Source: Metellina segmentata (Eukaryota; Arthropoda; Arachnida; Araneae; Tetragnathidae). From it: 64,000 nt of DNA. The DNA is taken from positions 56,267,573 to 56,331,572 of the forward strand of contig OX375873.1 of assembly GCA_947359465.1 (NCBI GenBank), given 5' to 3'. Numbering within the stretch: position 1 is the stretch's first letter; each line of letters starts with the position of its first letter. The position numbers and the translations under genes were made by a program. Below, in pieces: positions 11,431-22,843 of the stretch. The notes beneath the pieces were generated by a model. It was given only the letters and a program-made list of their open reading frames with translations, was not told where the DNA came from and ran no database searches.

Positions 11431-12738
11431 CTAAAAATTTTCAAAAAGGGAATACAAAGTGATTCGGGCAACTATAGACCAGTAAGTCTAACATCAGTAA
11501 TTTGCAAAATATTTGAATCTCTGTTAAAAAAGCATATAATGTTATACTTGGAGGAGGGGGGACTGTTATCAGAGAATCAGTATGGGTTTAGGAAGGGCAG
11601 ATCCTGCTCTACAAACCTTTTGAAGTTCTACGAAAAAATTACTGAGGAGCTGGATAATAAGAGCAGTGTGGATATCATGTACATAGATTTTCAAAAGGCT
11701 TTTGATAAAGTACCTCATGAGGCATTACTGTTTAAATTGGAAAGGCTGGGGATTCAGGGAAAAACATTAATATGGATAAAGAATTGGTTATTGGGTAGAA
11801 AGCAGAGAGTGCAGGTAAAAGGAAATTATTCACAGTGGACAGAAGTTATAAGTGGGGTGCCTCAGGGATCAGTTTTGGGACCAATTTTATTTATAATTTT
11901 CATAGATGATATAGGTCAGGGGATCAAGAATAGAATCAGTATATTTGCAGATGACTTAAAAATATGGGGGATAGTGGATACCAAGTTACAGATAGAAAAT
12001 TTACAAGGGGATTTTGATAAGATATCCGAATGGGCTGTAAAATGGGGTATGTCATTTAATGTAGGGAAATGTCAAGTTCTGCATATGGGTTACAGGAATA
12101 GTGGAGCCGAGTACTGTCTGCAGGGAGTAAAGGTAAAGGAGGGAGAAACAGTCAAGGATCTTGGGGTGATAATTCACAGGGATTTTAAAATGGGTCACCA
12201 ATGTTCAGCTGCGGGTAAAAAGGCTAATAGGTTATTGGGGTATATTAAAAAGACTGTAACTTCAAGGGATAAGAATATAATCTTGCCATTATATAAGGGT
12301 TTAGTAAGACCACATCTAGAATATGCTGTACAATTCTGGGCTCCATATATGAGAAAGGACATAGAATCAATTGAAAGGGTTCAGCACAGAGCTACAAAAA
12401 TAATAAAGGGGCTAGCAAATTTCGACTATAATGAACGTTTAAGTAAGCTAAACATGTATACACTGGAAAGAAGAAGAAGGAGGGGGGATTTGATTCAGCT
12501 TTTCAAGTTTGTAAAACAAGGGGACACAGAGGGCTTAAATTTCAATAGGGATAACAGAACAAGGGGCCATGGGTATAAATTGAATAAGACACATTTTAAT
12601 CGGGATTTAAGGAAAAACTACTACTTTAATAGGGTAATAGACAGTTGGAACGCGTTGCCAGAAAATATAGTTAATTCAAAGGGAGTGTACGAATTTAAGA
12701 CACAATTGGATAGTCAGTGGGAATTGGAGAATTCATAA
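11431..12738 (+). CDS. LINE reverse transcriptase, partial but open
   Basis: The frame runs without a stop from the truncation point (FKKG..SDSGNYRPVSLTS, before the first Met at 11539) to TAA at 12738. Motifs in order: NYRPVSL; QYGFRKGRS; the first catalytic Asp region YIDFQKAFD; SGVPQGSVLGP; the catalytic FADD; a thumb region; and the LINE C-terminal block ending in RVIDSWNALPE. The 399 residues after Met-11539 are uninterrupted, which fits a young insertion. Endonuclease and N-terminal RT are missing, so the copy cannot be autonomous. Confidence 0.9.
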   Translation, partial: LKIFKKGIQSDSGNYRPVSLTSVICKIFESLLKKHIMLYLEEGGLLSENQYGFRKGRSCSTNLLKFYEKITEELDNKSSVDIMYIDFQKAFDKVPHEALLFKLERLGIQGKTLIWIKNWLLGRKQRVQVKGNYSQWTEVISGVPQGSVLGPILFIIFIDDIGQGIKNRISIFADDLKIWGIVDTKLQIENLQGDFDKISEWAVKWGMSFNVGKCQVLHMGYRNSGAEYCLQGVKVKEGETVKDLGVIIHRDFKMGHQCSAAGKKANRLLGYIKKTVTSRDKNIILPLYKGLVRPHLEYAVQFWAPYMRKDIESIERVQHRATKIIKGLANFDYNERLSKLNMYTLERRRRRGDLIQLFKFVKQGDTEGLNFNRDNRTRGHGYKLNKTHFNRDLRKNYYFNRVIDSWNALPENIVNSKGVYEFKTQLDSQWELENS

Positions 12739-12804
12739 ACAAAGGACCAGCCTTGTTGGGCTTGAGCCTGTAGCTGGTCGTCAATATTTGTATTTGTATT
12801 TGTA
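11431..12804 (+). mobile_element. 5'-truncated LINE (CR1/L2-like), copy 1
   Basis: LINE 3' portion running from the middle of the reverse transcriptase to a 3' UTR ('ggaccagccttgttgggctt', then 'gtagctggtcgtcaat') and a (TATTTG)n tail at about 12785-12804. The 5' end is cut inside the RT domain, as in aborted target-primed integration. It is nearly identical to copy 2 at 34829-36121. Confidence 0.9.
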
Positions 12805-14702
12805 TAATTTAATTTAAAGCAAAAGCACTTTTTCTTGAAACTCCATGTGGAATAACGGAGTTTTTAAAAAAATAACTGTCATCAGTGTAAACAAAGAAAA
12901 ATCAATCAATTACAATTTTTGAATAAACAGAAGGTTGATTTTACAACGCTATAACAAATTGAAAATCACTACTTTTAACGAATAATTTACGTGTATCTAA
13001 GTTGCGTGAGAACACCTTTAATTTGTAATGGAATTAACCTCGACTTTCTGTCACTTAAGACAAAATTTCAATTTAAAAAAATTACGAATTGTGATATTAC
13101 TTCAAGATTAACGAAGTCTTGTTTAAAATTTCCTTTTCTCCAAAAGACATTCAGCTTTAAATTCAACCCTTATGTTACTTTTCTAAATTCAGATTAGGTT
13201 TGTAAATGGAAACCACGTACCTATTAGAATGATAGATGTATTCACTTGACTATGGAGTACAGCTTTCAATAACAGCCTTGAAATTCGAAAAACAAACAAA
13301 TTTAAATGATTTTAATCGTTCTTCAATGAAAATCAATAACAAAATTTTGAAATATGTTTGAACTACAACGTATGACTATTCGTTTTAAATTAACGTAACC
13401 CATCATTTTAAAGCGGTATTTTAGACCTAAAGTCATTTTACAATAAGAAATTACACACCTTAATTAAAAATGTTTCGATTTGTATATTTTGATATTTTGC
13501 AGGAAATAAATAAATCATTAAAATCTGACACTTAAATAATATTTCTGCAATAAGTAATATACCGGAACACATAAATGCAAATAGAAACAAAATTAGAATC
13601 CTTGAAAAAATGCAGAACTCTGAAAAAAAATATATGTTCAAACGTGTTGAATTTCCACTTCTGGAATATATTCTGAAATAGAACTATTCGACAAAAGGCT
13701 TTTGAAAAATATTGATAAAGACAATAAGGGTTTATTGGTACAGCTTCAGTCTACGTTTATTGCGGTGGCAACGGCCTTGGCGCACTTTTATTAGCAAGTT
13801 ATGGCAGGGTAAGGGTAACCATCTTTTTTTCGGTTATTTCGTGTTTTAGGTTTTGTTTCGTATTTAGTGCACCTTTACATTATATGAAAAATCACCCTGA
13901 AAAATTACAGTTTCCTAAGCCTTGTTCTTAAGATACAGTGAGTGGTATTTGGATTTTATATATGATGTACTTAATACATGTGCCAAAGTTTCATATAATC
14001 AAATTCAAAGTTTCATATAATAAAATTGCTGATTGTGTAATATGACTGTAACAATAAAGTTTACAAGAAATTATAGTTCATTATTTGTCTTTTGTATTTA
14101 TACAGTACTGACTTGCAAAATGAAAAAATTCAACATACAATCCTGCGTAGATTTTTTTCAAGAAACCCAAGGCATTAAAATATAGAAAGGTAATTAACAT
14201 TTTTTTGCTTTTAAACTTTCACATTTTAGACATATTTAGGTATGCACACCCATTAAGTCTCATTTCCTTATTTTTCAAACAAGGAGTTTAACAGTGAATA
14301 AAATAGCTCAACAATCGCAAGTACTGTATATATAAAAAAAAGCCGAAATTGTATTTTGAATGAGTACCCATTATTGGTTCGTATTATGTGGAAAATTCCT
14401 ATTTAGAAGCCCTGTAGCTAAATCTAGTGTGCTTTAATAATATATTTGTACTATTTTTTTTAACTTAATGCATTAGAATTATGCGAAGATGTTTGTTGTA
14501 ACTGTGATGGACTATTAATTTACATCAATCTATATGTATCCTTTAAAATTTAACTAGCCAGTTGTGCTGCTGCAATGCGAGGTTAAGTAATATACCTACT
14601 TATCTACGTACAAATTTTAAAACAGAAATGATGAATTTTTATATTATTTAACATAAATTATATTTGTGTGTGGTATTGTTGCTTTTCCCTTTACCACTTT
14701 TA
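12805..14702. other. AT-rich intergenic stretch
   Basis: No gene, terminal repeat or transposon motif was recognised in about 1.9 kb. Confidence 0.5.
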
Positions 14703-14885
14703 AGTAGGTAGGTATTTTAATTAACATCGCACTGAAGCAACACAAGGGGCTATTGGCGATGGTCTGGAATCAAAGCGGAAGGTAAAGATCCGAAGACAGT
14801 AGCATGTAATTTTGAACCACGATTAGATGACGAGGTCACATCTGAGTTGACACCCTATTCTCCAAACTTCCGGTGTTTGACACAA
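14703..14885 (-). mobile_element. SINE 3' half, antisense
   Basis: The reverse complement matches 18425-18595: the 'gtttggagaat' block, TGACCTCGTCATC, the 'gtggttcaaaattac' block, and an end at 'taattaaaatacctacc'. There is no tRNA-like head. Confidence 0.7.
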
Positions 14886-15462
14886 ACGTTTCGTAAAGTG
14901 AACATATCTATGAAATGAACATTGAAAATTGTTTCTTTAATGACACATTTTACATAAAAATATGTAAAAGAAACCCCCCCCCTTACCCATCCAGTTTTCA
15001 GGTTTCATAGAAGAATTTCCAAATCCTACATTAGGATAGAATTATTTATATGTTCTTTAATACAGATTTCGATTATTTAATAATTTTTTTATTACATCTC
15101 TTGCTTTGCATACTAAGCAAGTTTTTATAGTAGTATAAAATGATAAGTATTACCTGTTTCGATAAAAGATTATCAGCGAGTCTTCTTAAGCAGATTATGC
15201 GTGTGTACACACTATTTTTTTTATTACAGAACTTCAAAACTTCAATCTAGGACTTTATTCTGTAGAACCATGCGGGTAACATAGGCTTCATATTAACCCC
15301 CCTTTCTATTTGTCCAAATTGTGCAGAAGAAGATAATAATAATTCGAAATTTCCTTAGTAATAACATTAAGTACTATTACGATAACAGTATGAAACAGAT
15401 TGCTTTATCAAAATTGCTGGAAAAACATTTTTTTCCATAATATTATAGCTTTTAGGGGCACA

Positions 15463-15645
15463 TCTTCTTTAGGCGTGTGTGGGTTTCACAACCCCGATGC
15501 ACCCGAGTGATCTGTCCTACCTTCTGTTTTACCCTCGTCTACCCTTCTGCTTTTTGATTTTTTCCCTCTCTCGTTGTTGTCTGTTATGCGCATCTTGGTC
15601 AAATATGGCCCTTGCGCCATAAAACCCAAAACCAAAGAAACTAAA
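15463..15645 (+). repeat. Unclassified dispersed repeat, SINE/LINE-tail-like
   Basis: Pyrimidine-rich body ('cctaccttctgttttaccct') ending in a small hairpin ATGGCCCTTGCGCCATA and an A-rich tail 'aaaacccaaaaccaaag'. A similar end in antisense occurs at 56518-56550. Stem plus A-rich tail suggests the 3' end of a retroposon. Confidence 0.45.
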
Positions 15646-15690
15646 AGGGTTATATTTAAAGGTTTTAAATTCTAATATACTTATAACGTG

Positions 15691-15812
15691 TTGCCTTGTC
15701 ATCTGGAAGTGGTTCTAAGTTACGTGGTGTTGTCCTAGAATCTTTCCCTTAGGGATTCATCGCGGACCGTCGTAAATAGCTCGTTATGTTGCTATAGTAC
15801 GACGTTAAATAA
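15691..15812 (+). mobile_element. SINE 3' fragment
   Basis: Matches the SINE 3' half: TTGCCTTGTCATCTGGAAGT, then 'cgtggtgttgtcctagaatc', 'tttcccttagggattc' and 'gctatagtacgacgttaaat'. Confidence 0.65.
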
Positions 15813-16383
15813 AAAGAAATTTCCAAATGATTTAATACTTACATATTTGTGAACTTATTTTTTTTTCCCTAAAATATCGATAGGTTAAAGTATTTGAATA
15901 ATGATAAAAAACTATTAAAAACATTCAATTTCCCATTACTTACACTTTGTAAGGAAACAGGTCTATTTAATGCGAAAGCATAAGGTCGAAAAACCCAATG
16001 ATAGGTAATAAAAACGTTATTTTGATACCTGGTATCTGGTTTCTCCAAAATGAAAGTTTTATTTTCTAATTTTATAACGTAATTTTTTTATTTTGTGCTA
16101 AACATCGAAAATACATGTGTTAATTTCTTGGAAATATGTCTATAATTCGACTAACTTTCCATAAAAATAATCGATTCAATACAACGATTTGTAAAACTTG
16201 TTTTACAAAAATAAATCCAGCGTAGAAAACAAAATCTTAAAAATAAAAAACGTTAATGTTTGACTTTAAAAAGTGAGTAACACTGAAATAAAATAATTAA
16301 AAAAAAGGCAGTTAACCTAAAAAAGAGATCATGATCAAGATGAGATGAGATCAAGATGTTGTAATTCAAAGATTTTTTTTAAT

Positions 16384-16583
16384 TAGATGATGCGGGATGG
16401 AACGTCCTTCGGGGTCCGGTAGAAAGGAGCTGGTTTTAAGTCGCTTTCGGCAACCCTTCCGTACTTTCTCTTCTCGGTACCGTCGACGGCTTTCGCAAGT
16501 AGATGATGCTGGATGGAATGTCTTTCGGGGCCGGTAGAAAGGAGCTTGTTTTACGTTCCACTCGGCAACCCTTCCGTACTTTT
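16384..16583. repeat. GC-rich tandem duplication, ~116-bp offset
   Basis: Two copies of an ~84-bp segment (16384-16468 and 16500-16583). Both begin TAGATGATGC, contain 'ggatggaaNgtcNttcgggg' and 'gtagaaaggagct', and end in 'caacccttccgtactt'. The copies are less AT-rich than the flanks. No frame is preserved across them. Confidence 0.8.
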
Positions 16584-16678
16584 AATTAAATTATAATTTT
16601 AAAATGTTCTAGATTGAATTTTAAGTTTCAAGCTTCTCACAAAAATCGCAAAAAATTCAGACTATCTGCATGGCCGGG

Positions 16679-16709
16679 TCCCATTATTGTAAGTGCCATA
16701 GATTCGTCA
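16679..16709 (+). repeat. 31-bp dispersed motif, copy 1
   Basis: A 31-bp string from TCCCATTATTG to ATTCGTCA recurs with one mismatch at 30622-30652. It directly precedes the AC microsatellite here. Confidence 0.7.
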
Positions 16710-16710
16710 G

Positions 16711-16775
<65 letters not shown>
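16711..16775. repeat. (AC)n microsatellite
   Basis: An uninterrupted AC run of about 32 units. Confidence 0.95.
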
Positions 16776-16777
<2 letters not shown>

Positions 16778-18289
16778 TCTTTTATAATTTTTGAGAATCT
16801 AAGACTTCTGAAAAGTTGAGTTATTGTCAAAAGTGACTGAAGATCGAAGTTCTTTACTATACTGTTGAAGCTATTGTTATGGTACTTTGCTATCTTAAGT
16901 ATTCGACGAAAACCATGAACTTTTTTAAAAACGCTGGAACTTCCGTGTTTTGAAAAATTGTAATCTGTTAAAAATACGTTTGAAATAGTGTTCATACTTG
17001 AAATTCGGGTAGTTATAACTTCGGTTAGTCTCGGTTTACGAATACGATTAGACTAATTTAACTATGCGGAATCTGATTAAGGCATCAAAATAGGATGTTT
17101 CCATTGGAAATTTTGTTTGTGCTAAATTTTATATGAAGACGACCTCTTATGTAGTTTTTTTAAATTTGAATTTGTAGAAGACGTTATTCCCTATTGAGTG
17201 GTATCTTTGAATTTGCTTTACCATGCATGGTGCTCGAAATAAAGGGGGAGGTTCGTTTTTACCCGAGACTGTACTTATGTTGCAAATACTTAAGTGTTTA
17301 GAATCGTTTTATTTATGTTGTACTATAGTCACCCTATTCAAAAAGATCGGCGGCAGCGGCTCCCCCTTTATACACACGGCATTTGGAAAGCCACTTGGCA
17401 GATCCTCCCCGTTGTGCGAGCTGAGAATCGAAAACGATACACATTGTGCTCATACCTCAACAATTGAGACCACTGGCGAATTTACACTTGCCTCCTTCTG
17501 GTATACAATTCAGTCTGAAAAAAAAAATAAGAGTAGGTACTTAACGTTTGAAAAGTGTAGTATGCTAAAATGGTGGTTTTGAAAGAAAAACTTTATGGGC
17601 TAGGAACTATTTCACTAAATAAATGCATTGTGTTCAAATAATAATTAAGATTTTAAAGCCTGTTTAAGGGCTTCTTTATGCCTCACTACCCATAAATATT
17701 AAAATATCAAATGAGAGAATAATTTACATTAACAGCCTCGATAATCAAGATTATTTATAAACCTAGTTTTGAGAATTTCAAAGTGGAAAGTTTTGAAGTT
17801 TCAAATATAATGTCTTTTAAAATTCAAATAAACCGGATTTGGATAAATTTATGAGCATTTAAATAAATGTTTTCATGGCCTTTTTGTGTTCACCACAGAT
17901 ACATTGTCCTAGCTCTTTAGATTTCAAGTACATTATAAATAAGATTCTAACGTTCGTGAACATTATAAACAAGGTTCTAACGTTTTCCATTATGAAACTA
18001 ATGCTCTAACGTTTTATATGTTGATAGTATACATAGTCTATTCCAGCATTTCTCAAACTGTACTCCGCAAAATAATCCCAGCGTTACCACCCAACATGCA
18101 TCTTCGTCTTCCAAAATTCAAATACGGTAGTTACGATACAGAGATCCAACATTCATTGTGCTTCGAGTTTAGAGTAAAAAAAGCTTTAACTCCCCAGATT
18201 TGAAAATAGAAATACAGTCATACATCTTTGGCCTATCTAATAATGTATGTACATTCACCTGATCACCCACATAAAAGAGATAGTGACTT
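16776..18289. other. Intergenic, no gene recognised
   Basis: AT-rich. An open plus-strand stretch at 17223-17582 is less AT-rich but shows no known motif or splice partner, so I do not call it a gene. Confidence 0.45.
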
Positions 18290-18600
18290 GCAGAGGGACA
18301 CGGTAGCCCATTTGGAAGAACGACGGATTAGCGACCTGAGGGTTACGAGTTCGAAACTCGGTCCAGCTAAACACCGGGGCTGGTCCACGTTAAATCTGTT
18401 GTGGCCTCAAATGCCCTCTAGTTAACGTGGTGTGGAAGTTTGGAGAATGGGATGTCACCTCAGCTGTGACCTCGTCATCAGACCGTGGTTCAAAATTACG
18501 TTCGTTATCTTCGAATCTTTCCCTTTAAGAATGATCCCGGACCGTCGACAATAGCCCTTAGTGTTACTCTAGTAGGACGTTAATTAACTATCTAATCTAA
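18290..18600 (+). mobile_element. tRNA-derived SINE, near full length
   Basis: Reference copy for the family in this window. The tRNA-like head has an A-box-like GGTAGCCCATTTGGAAG (about 18302) and a B-box-like GAGTTCGAAACTCGG (about 18347). A body follows ('ccggggctggtccacgtta', 'gtttggagaatgggatgtca', 'tgacctcgtcatcagaccgt') and an end near 'gtaggacgttaattaac'. An internal Pol III promoter is inferred. Fragments or antisense copies lie at 1004, 5795, 6125, 8480, 14703, 15691, 39490 and 54360. Confidence 0.8.
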
Positions 18601-21600
18601 CGTAAGCTGACTTACAGCTTAAGTTCGAAACGAAATAAGCAGCCTTATTTCTTATAAAGTTTCGACCGGATTCGACAGTATTGCTACACATGTTGCCGCT
18701 TTTCCTCTACTCTAGAAAATGCTAAAACAGGTCCGTAAGATCTTGACTCCTGAACAGAAGTTGCCTTTTCTTGGCTTTCCACCAATTATTCCTAAGTGGC
18801 ACCGATGCAGTCAAAGACGTGAGAGTACGATTCAAACTAGACAGCACAGGAGCAAGAAGAAAAACCTTTTGTTCTCGAAAAACATACTTTCGGCGTGTTT
18901 ACTTCTGAGTCTCGACAGAGCAATTTGCAATGATTCAAATGCACAGTTTGCAAAGCAATTTCCCTTCGGTATGTGACCACCATACTGAAAGAAAAGTCAC
19001 ACTTAGCTGGGTACCAATGATGAGCAGAGAAGACCGAAGGTGTTTAGTTTTCTACAAGGACTGGACTTCTAATCTAGTGAATGCTATGTTCGAGAGAAAA
19101 CTAAGTTACTTACCCTTATTGGAAAGTGAATCGGAAGTATCTTCTCCAAATATGCTTACAGGGGAACGAATTCATTGTAACTTTATTGATTTCGCGGTCG
19201 CCATCTTCGGATGAAAAGTGATGATGTCTGTTATGTTTGGCCAGTTCTTGAGGTGTTATACTTGCTGTCTGTTAAATCCAAACACCATTGCTGGTAGATG
19301 TTTCAGCATATCTTAGTACTTACCAAATAGCCAGAAGCTCTGAGCGAAATAATGAAGAGTGGTTAGGGTTTCTATATTTAAGTTTTAGTCCTAGTCCTAG
19401 AAAGTCCTAGTCCTAGTTCCTAGTCCTTGAAAAAACCACACTGCACTGCTGGTTCTACCTGATTCTTGCTACTTCAATTCATCATGGAATTATCACTTTT
19501 TAATTCGAAGGAAGTTCAAATCACAGCTTAGTCAGTGACGACTGTCGAATACAGAGCACATTAAGTAATGATCTATGAGAGGGGAGCGGCAGCTGAAGTA
19601 GATGCACTTGAATTTGTTACTAGCATTAAGATCCAATATGCATAAATTGATCGTTTAAAGAGAAATTTGAAAATGCTGGAAGTAAATTTAAATTAAAGAA
19701 CAGATTTTGGTCCACCATAATAATTATCCAAAACTTAGTTATTTGCATACAATTGTGTGGTTGGTATTTAAAAAGTCTAAATGACCTGAAAACTGACCCA
19801 GCTTAAAGATCACACTAGTAAAATAACGAAATCTATATTAAAAATATTTCCAATAAAAATAGAATGAAATTGGTTATATTTTGACCAAATAACGGGTACC
19901 AACAATGAAATTTAGACTGTAAACAATCTTATAGACAATCGTAACACAAAATGCAAAAGAAATATTTTATAAAACTTGATCTTCCCGTTTTTGTTTAACA
20001 GTTGTAATTTTTACGGTAAGTGGCCGAATGCATTTGTGTTTGATTTCATGGGTTACATAAATTTAAAAAATTGCGACAAAGCTTTCAACTATTTAATTAT
20101 CTTGATGGGAGGCTATAGTAATAAAAAGGTGGAGCTGAATGTGATTAAATTTTAAATCATAATTATAAGTACACGTTTATAAAATTCATGAATACTGCAA
20201 AAAATTTGAGGTGGGCGAATATACTTTTGTGACCTACTGTATATAATTCAGTAGCGTATGTCGCAGATAAATCGAAGTTATTTGTACATAGGAAGATGGT
20301 AAAAAATGGATATAAACAATATAAATCAACCGCTACAAGATTAATTCGCCAATTCTGCCTCAGATTTTAATGTGGTTAATTTGAGTTGGAATAGCATAGA
20401 ACTTCATAATGTTACTAGAACTTCATGGAAGAGATCTCACAGCTCTAACGAAATTCTTCAGCAATCTGATTACAGAAGGTAACAAGAAATCTGCAAGATA
20501 GAAATTAGCACAGAAAAGAAAATGAGTGAAACTTAAAATAGGTTTAGAGGTAAAAAAATATCGAATCGCCTACGAACAAGCGAGTGAGATGCAATTGAAA
20601 CAGACGTTCTGAAGCTATTTGACTTACATGTGAATTTTTACAATTTTTTTATTTGAAGTATGAATTTTGAATAAAGTAACACTTGAAAAAGTATATTTAA
20701 AAGATGTTAAACAAAAAGTTGTTTGATATTTCTAACTAACTTTATCTAATTTGGGCGTGTAAAATATGTACATCAAAGCTTATATTCGTTGTTAAGGAAT
20801 TAATAAGGAATTGTTAAGTTTTAATAAAGAATGTGAGTAAGGACACTGCCATCGATGGAGATTAGCACTTAGGATACTTTAGCTCTGAAGCTATGTTCGA
20901 GCCGGCTGTTTCTTCATAAATCACGATAACTATAATTATATTTTTATGTCACAATGAAATACTTGTTGATAAGATTGAGAAAACTAATATTTTCGCCTCC
21001 AAACATATCTTAATATACTGAGTAACCGTTTTCCTTTAATTGTTGTCATAGAGCAGAAACTCAACAGACATTTTTTGGAAATTCGTTTTTTAGCACTGTT
21101 AATTTGTGATAAAAGAATTTTTAAATGAATATTATTATGAAATTTCAACTTTATTGATATTTATGAGGAAATTCTACTGTAATAAAGAACATTTTCCTGT
21201 TTTTCTGACACTGAAAAAATGTGTTATACTTTTTGTAAACAGAAGCTTCGTGCAGAATTGTAATGAATAGAATGAGCATTGGAATTTTTATTAGAGACTC
21301 TTTAATTAATTAAGTTAAAAGAGTTTAATTTGTTACCTAAATAACAAGTATTAAAAAATGTAGCTGATGCGTTTACTGTGAGCTTAAAACTGATATCTAT
21401 ACTACAGATCCAATATCAGCGTGAAAGGTCTTATAAAGTTCAAGAAAATTATTTCTGTATTAATCTACTCAGAATTGAAATATTTTGGAATACTATATGT
21501 AAATACAAACATACTTTCCGGAGTTTCTTTTTAGTTCATATCCTCCAGTGGTGTCTCTTTGTCAGTGTAAAAAGTCTATTTGATGGAGAATTAAACTTTT

Positions 21601-21700
21601 TGTGAATTGATTAAACAATAAAGTTATTTTTACTAAATACTTTACGGGGGGGATAAGCCCAGGCGAGTCTACTAATTAAAAATATTACCGCATAAATCAT
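18601..21700. other. Intergenic; low-complexity repeat and tRNA-like piece only
   Basis: Holds a short CCTAGT-rich tandem run (about 19386-19425). A tRNA-like head candidate (20853-20905) has TTAGCACTTAGG about 30 bases before GTTCGAGCC. Open frames at 18719-19214 are less AT-rich than the flanks but have no recognised motif. Confidence 0.45.
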
Positions 21701-21702
21701 GT

Positions 21703-21795
21703 ATTTTGCTAAAAGTGGACATAAAATTATAACATCCATTTTGTTAAAAGTGGACATAAAATTATAACATCCATTTTGTTAATAGTGGACATTAG
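21703..21795. repeat. ~36-bp tandem repeat, 2.5 copies
   Basis: The unit is built on GTTAAAAGTGGACATAAAAT followed by 'tataacatccatttt'. The first two copies are almost identical and the third is partial. Confidence 0.8.
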
Positions 21796-21989
21796 TATTT
21801 AACTTATAGCAAATCAGTAATTTCTAAAAAATCTTTCTGTTCTTTATGCAAGTTTTTTATGGTACATAAATACGGAATCTTATTTTTGTTGCATCTAAAG
21901 ATTATTGGCATATATAGTTTGATGCAAGTAATTAATTTCTAAAAATTTGCGCAATATTTTTGTTTTTTATGTTTTGAAATACAAAAGCG

Positions 21990-22203
21990 CTTCTTTGATG
22001 TTATTTATTTCTTTGATGTTATGTTTTTCTTTGATGTTATTTATTTCTTTGATGTTATTTTTTTTAAATTTATTTCTTTGATGTTATTTTTTTTTTAAAT
22101 TTATTTCTTTGATATTATTTATTTCTTTGATGTCATTTATTTCTATGATATTGTGTATTTCTTTGTTGCAATTTATTTCTTTGATGTTATTTATTTCTTT
22201 GAC
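21990..22203. repeat. Minisatellite of TTATTTCTTTGATG units
   Basis: About ten copies of a TTATTTCTTTGATG unit with variable T/A spacers, drifting toward the right end. Confidence 0.85.
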
Positions 22204-22843
22204 TTTTCTCACATTGTAATATTAAACTGTTATATTCTATGCTTGATTTAATCTGGTATGGTAGTATACCGAGGGGCACACGTGGATAATCTTTGTGTTC
22301 ATTCAATTAAAAATAGTTCTCAGAGATAACATCTTTCTTAAAGTTAGAAAATGAACTGATGTATTCTCTGATGTGTTCATGTTTCTCAGGTCTGAAATGC
22401 AATTGATTGCAAGTCTTACCTTTAAATCTGGATCGAGTTTTCTCTAAAGAAGATTCGAGAGTAGTAAGAACTACTACAGAAAGAATACATTTATACACTT
22501 TTTCGTCTTATTCTTCTTAAATTGAATTCATGCTTTTCTTTTTTCACAGAAAAAATTGATGTTTCTATTTATGAAACACTTGTCAAAAATGTGGCTGTGA
22601 ATTATTTAAGTGATCGATAACATTTTCGTAACCTCGTCTTCAATGCATTGTCAGTTATATTTCGAAAACAAAATTCGTCATTATAGTAAAATTGTGGGAA
22701 TAATAAAAAACCATATTCTTATGTGTTTTAGCAATCAAAAATATTATTTCTTGGTATTGTAACCAGAAACTATCCATTGATGATATAACCATCCACTCTA
22801 CAACTTATTTTCTTAATTAATAAATAAAGCATGATTTTATTAA

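Noticed and set aside
16684..16995. Minus-strand frame with a Cys-Val run
   Set aside because: The repeat is a translation of the AC microsatellite, not a protein feature.
17223..17582. 119-codon plus-strand open frame, less AT-rich than its flanks
   Set aside because: No recognised motif, no signal peptide, no convincing splice partner. Probably chance or an old repeat.
18719..19214. Two overlapping open frames with fairly normal amino-acid composition
   Set aside because: Could be a decayed transposon or host pseudogene, but I recognise no domain and the frames overlap out of phase.
20853..20905. tRNA-like sequence with A- and B-box-like motifs
   Set aside because: No acceptor stem pairing was found, so not a tRNA gene. 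At most a SINE head.
21990..22203. Minisatellite considered as a CRISPR array
   Set aside because: Spacers are short, low-complexity and related to the repeat, and the genome is eukaryotic.
22307..22498. 63-codon minus-strand frame with plausible composition
   Set aside because: Too short, isolated and without a motif. Might be a transposon scrap but cannot be supported.
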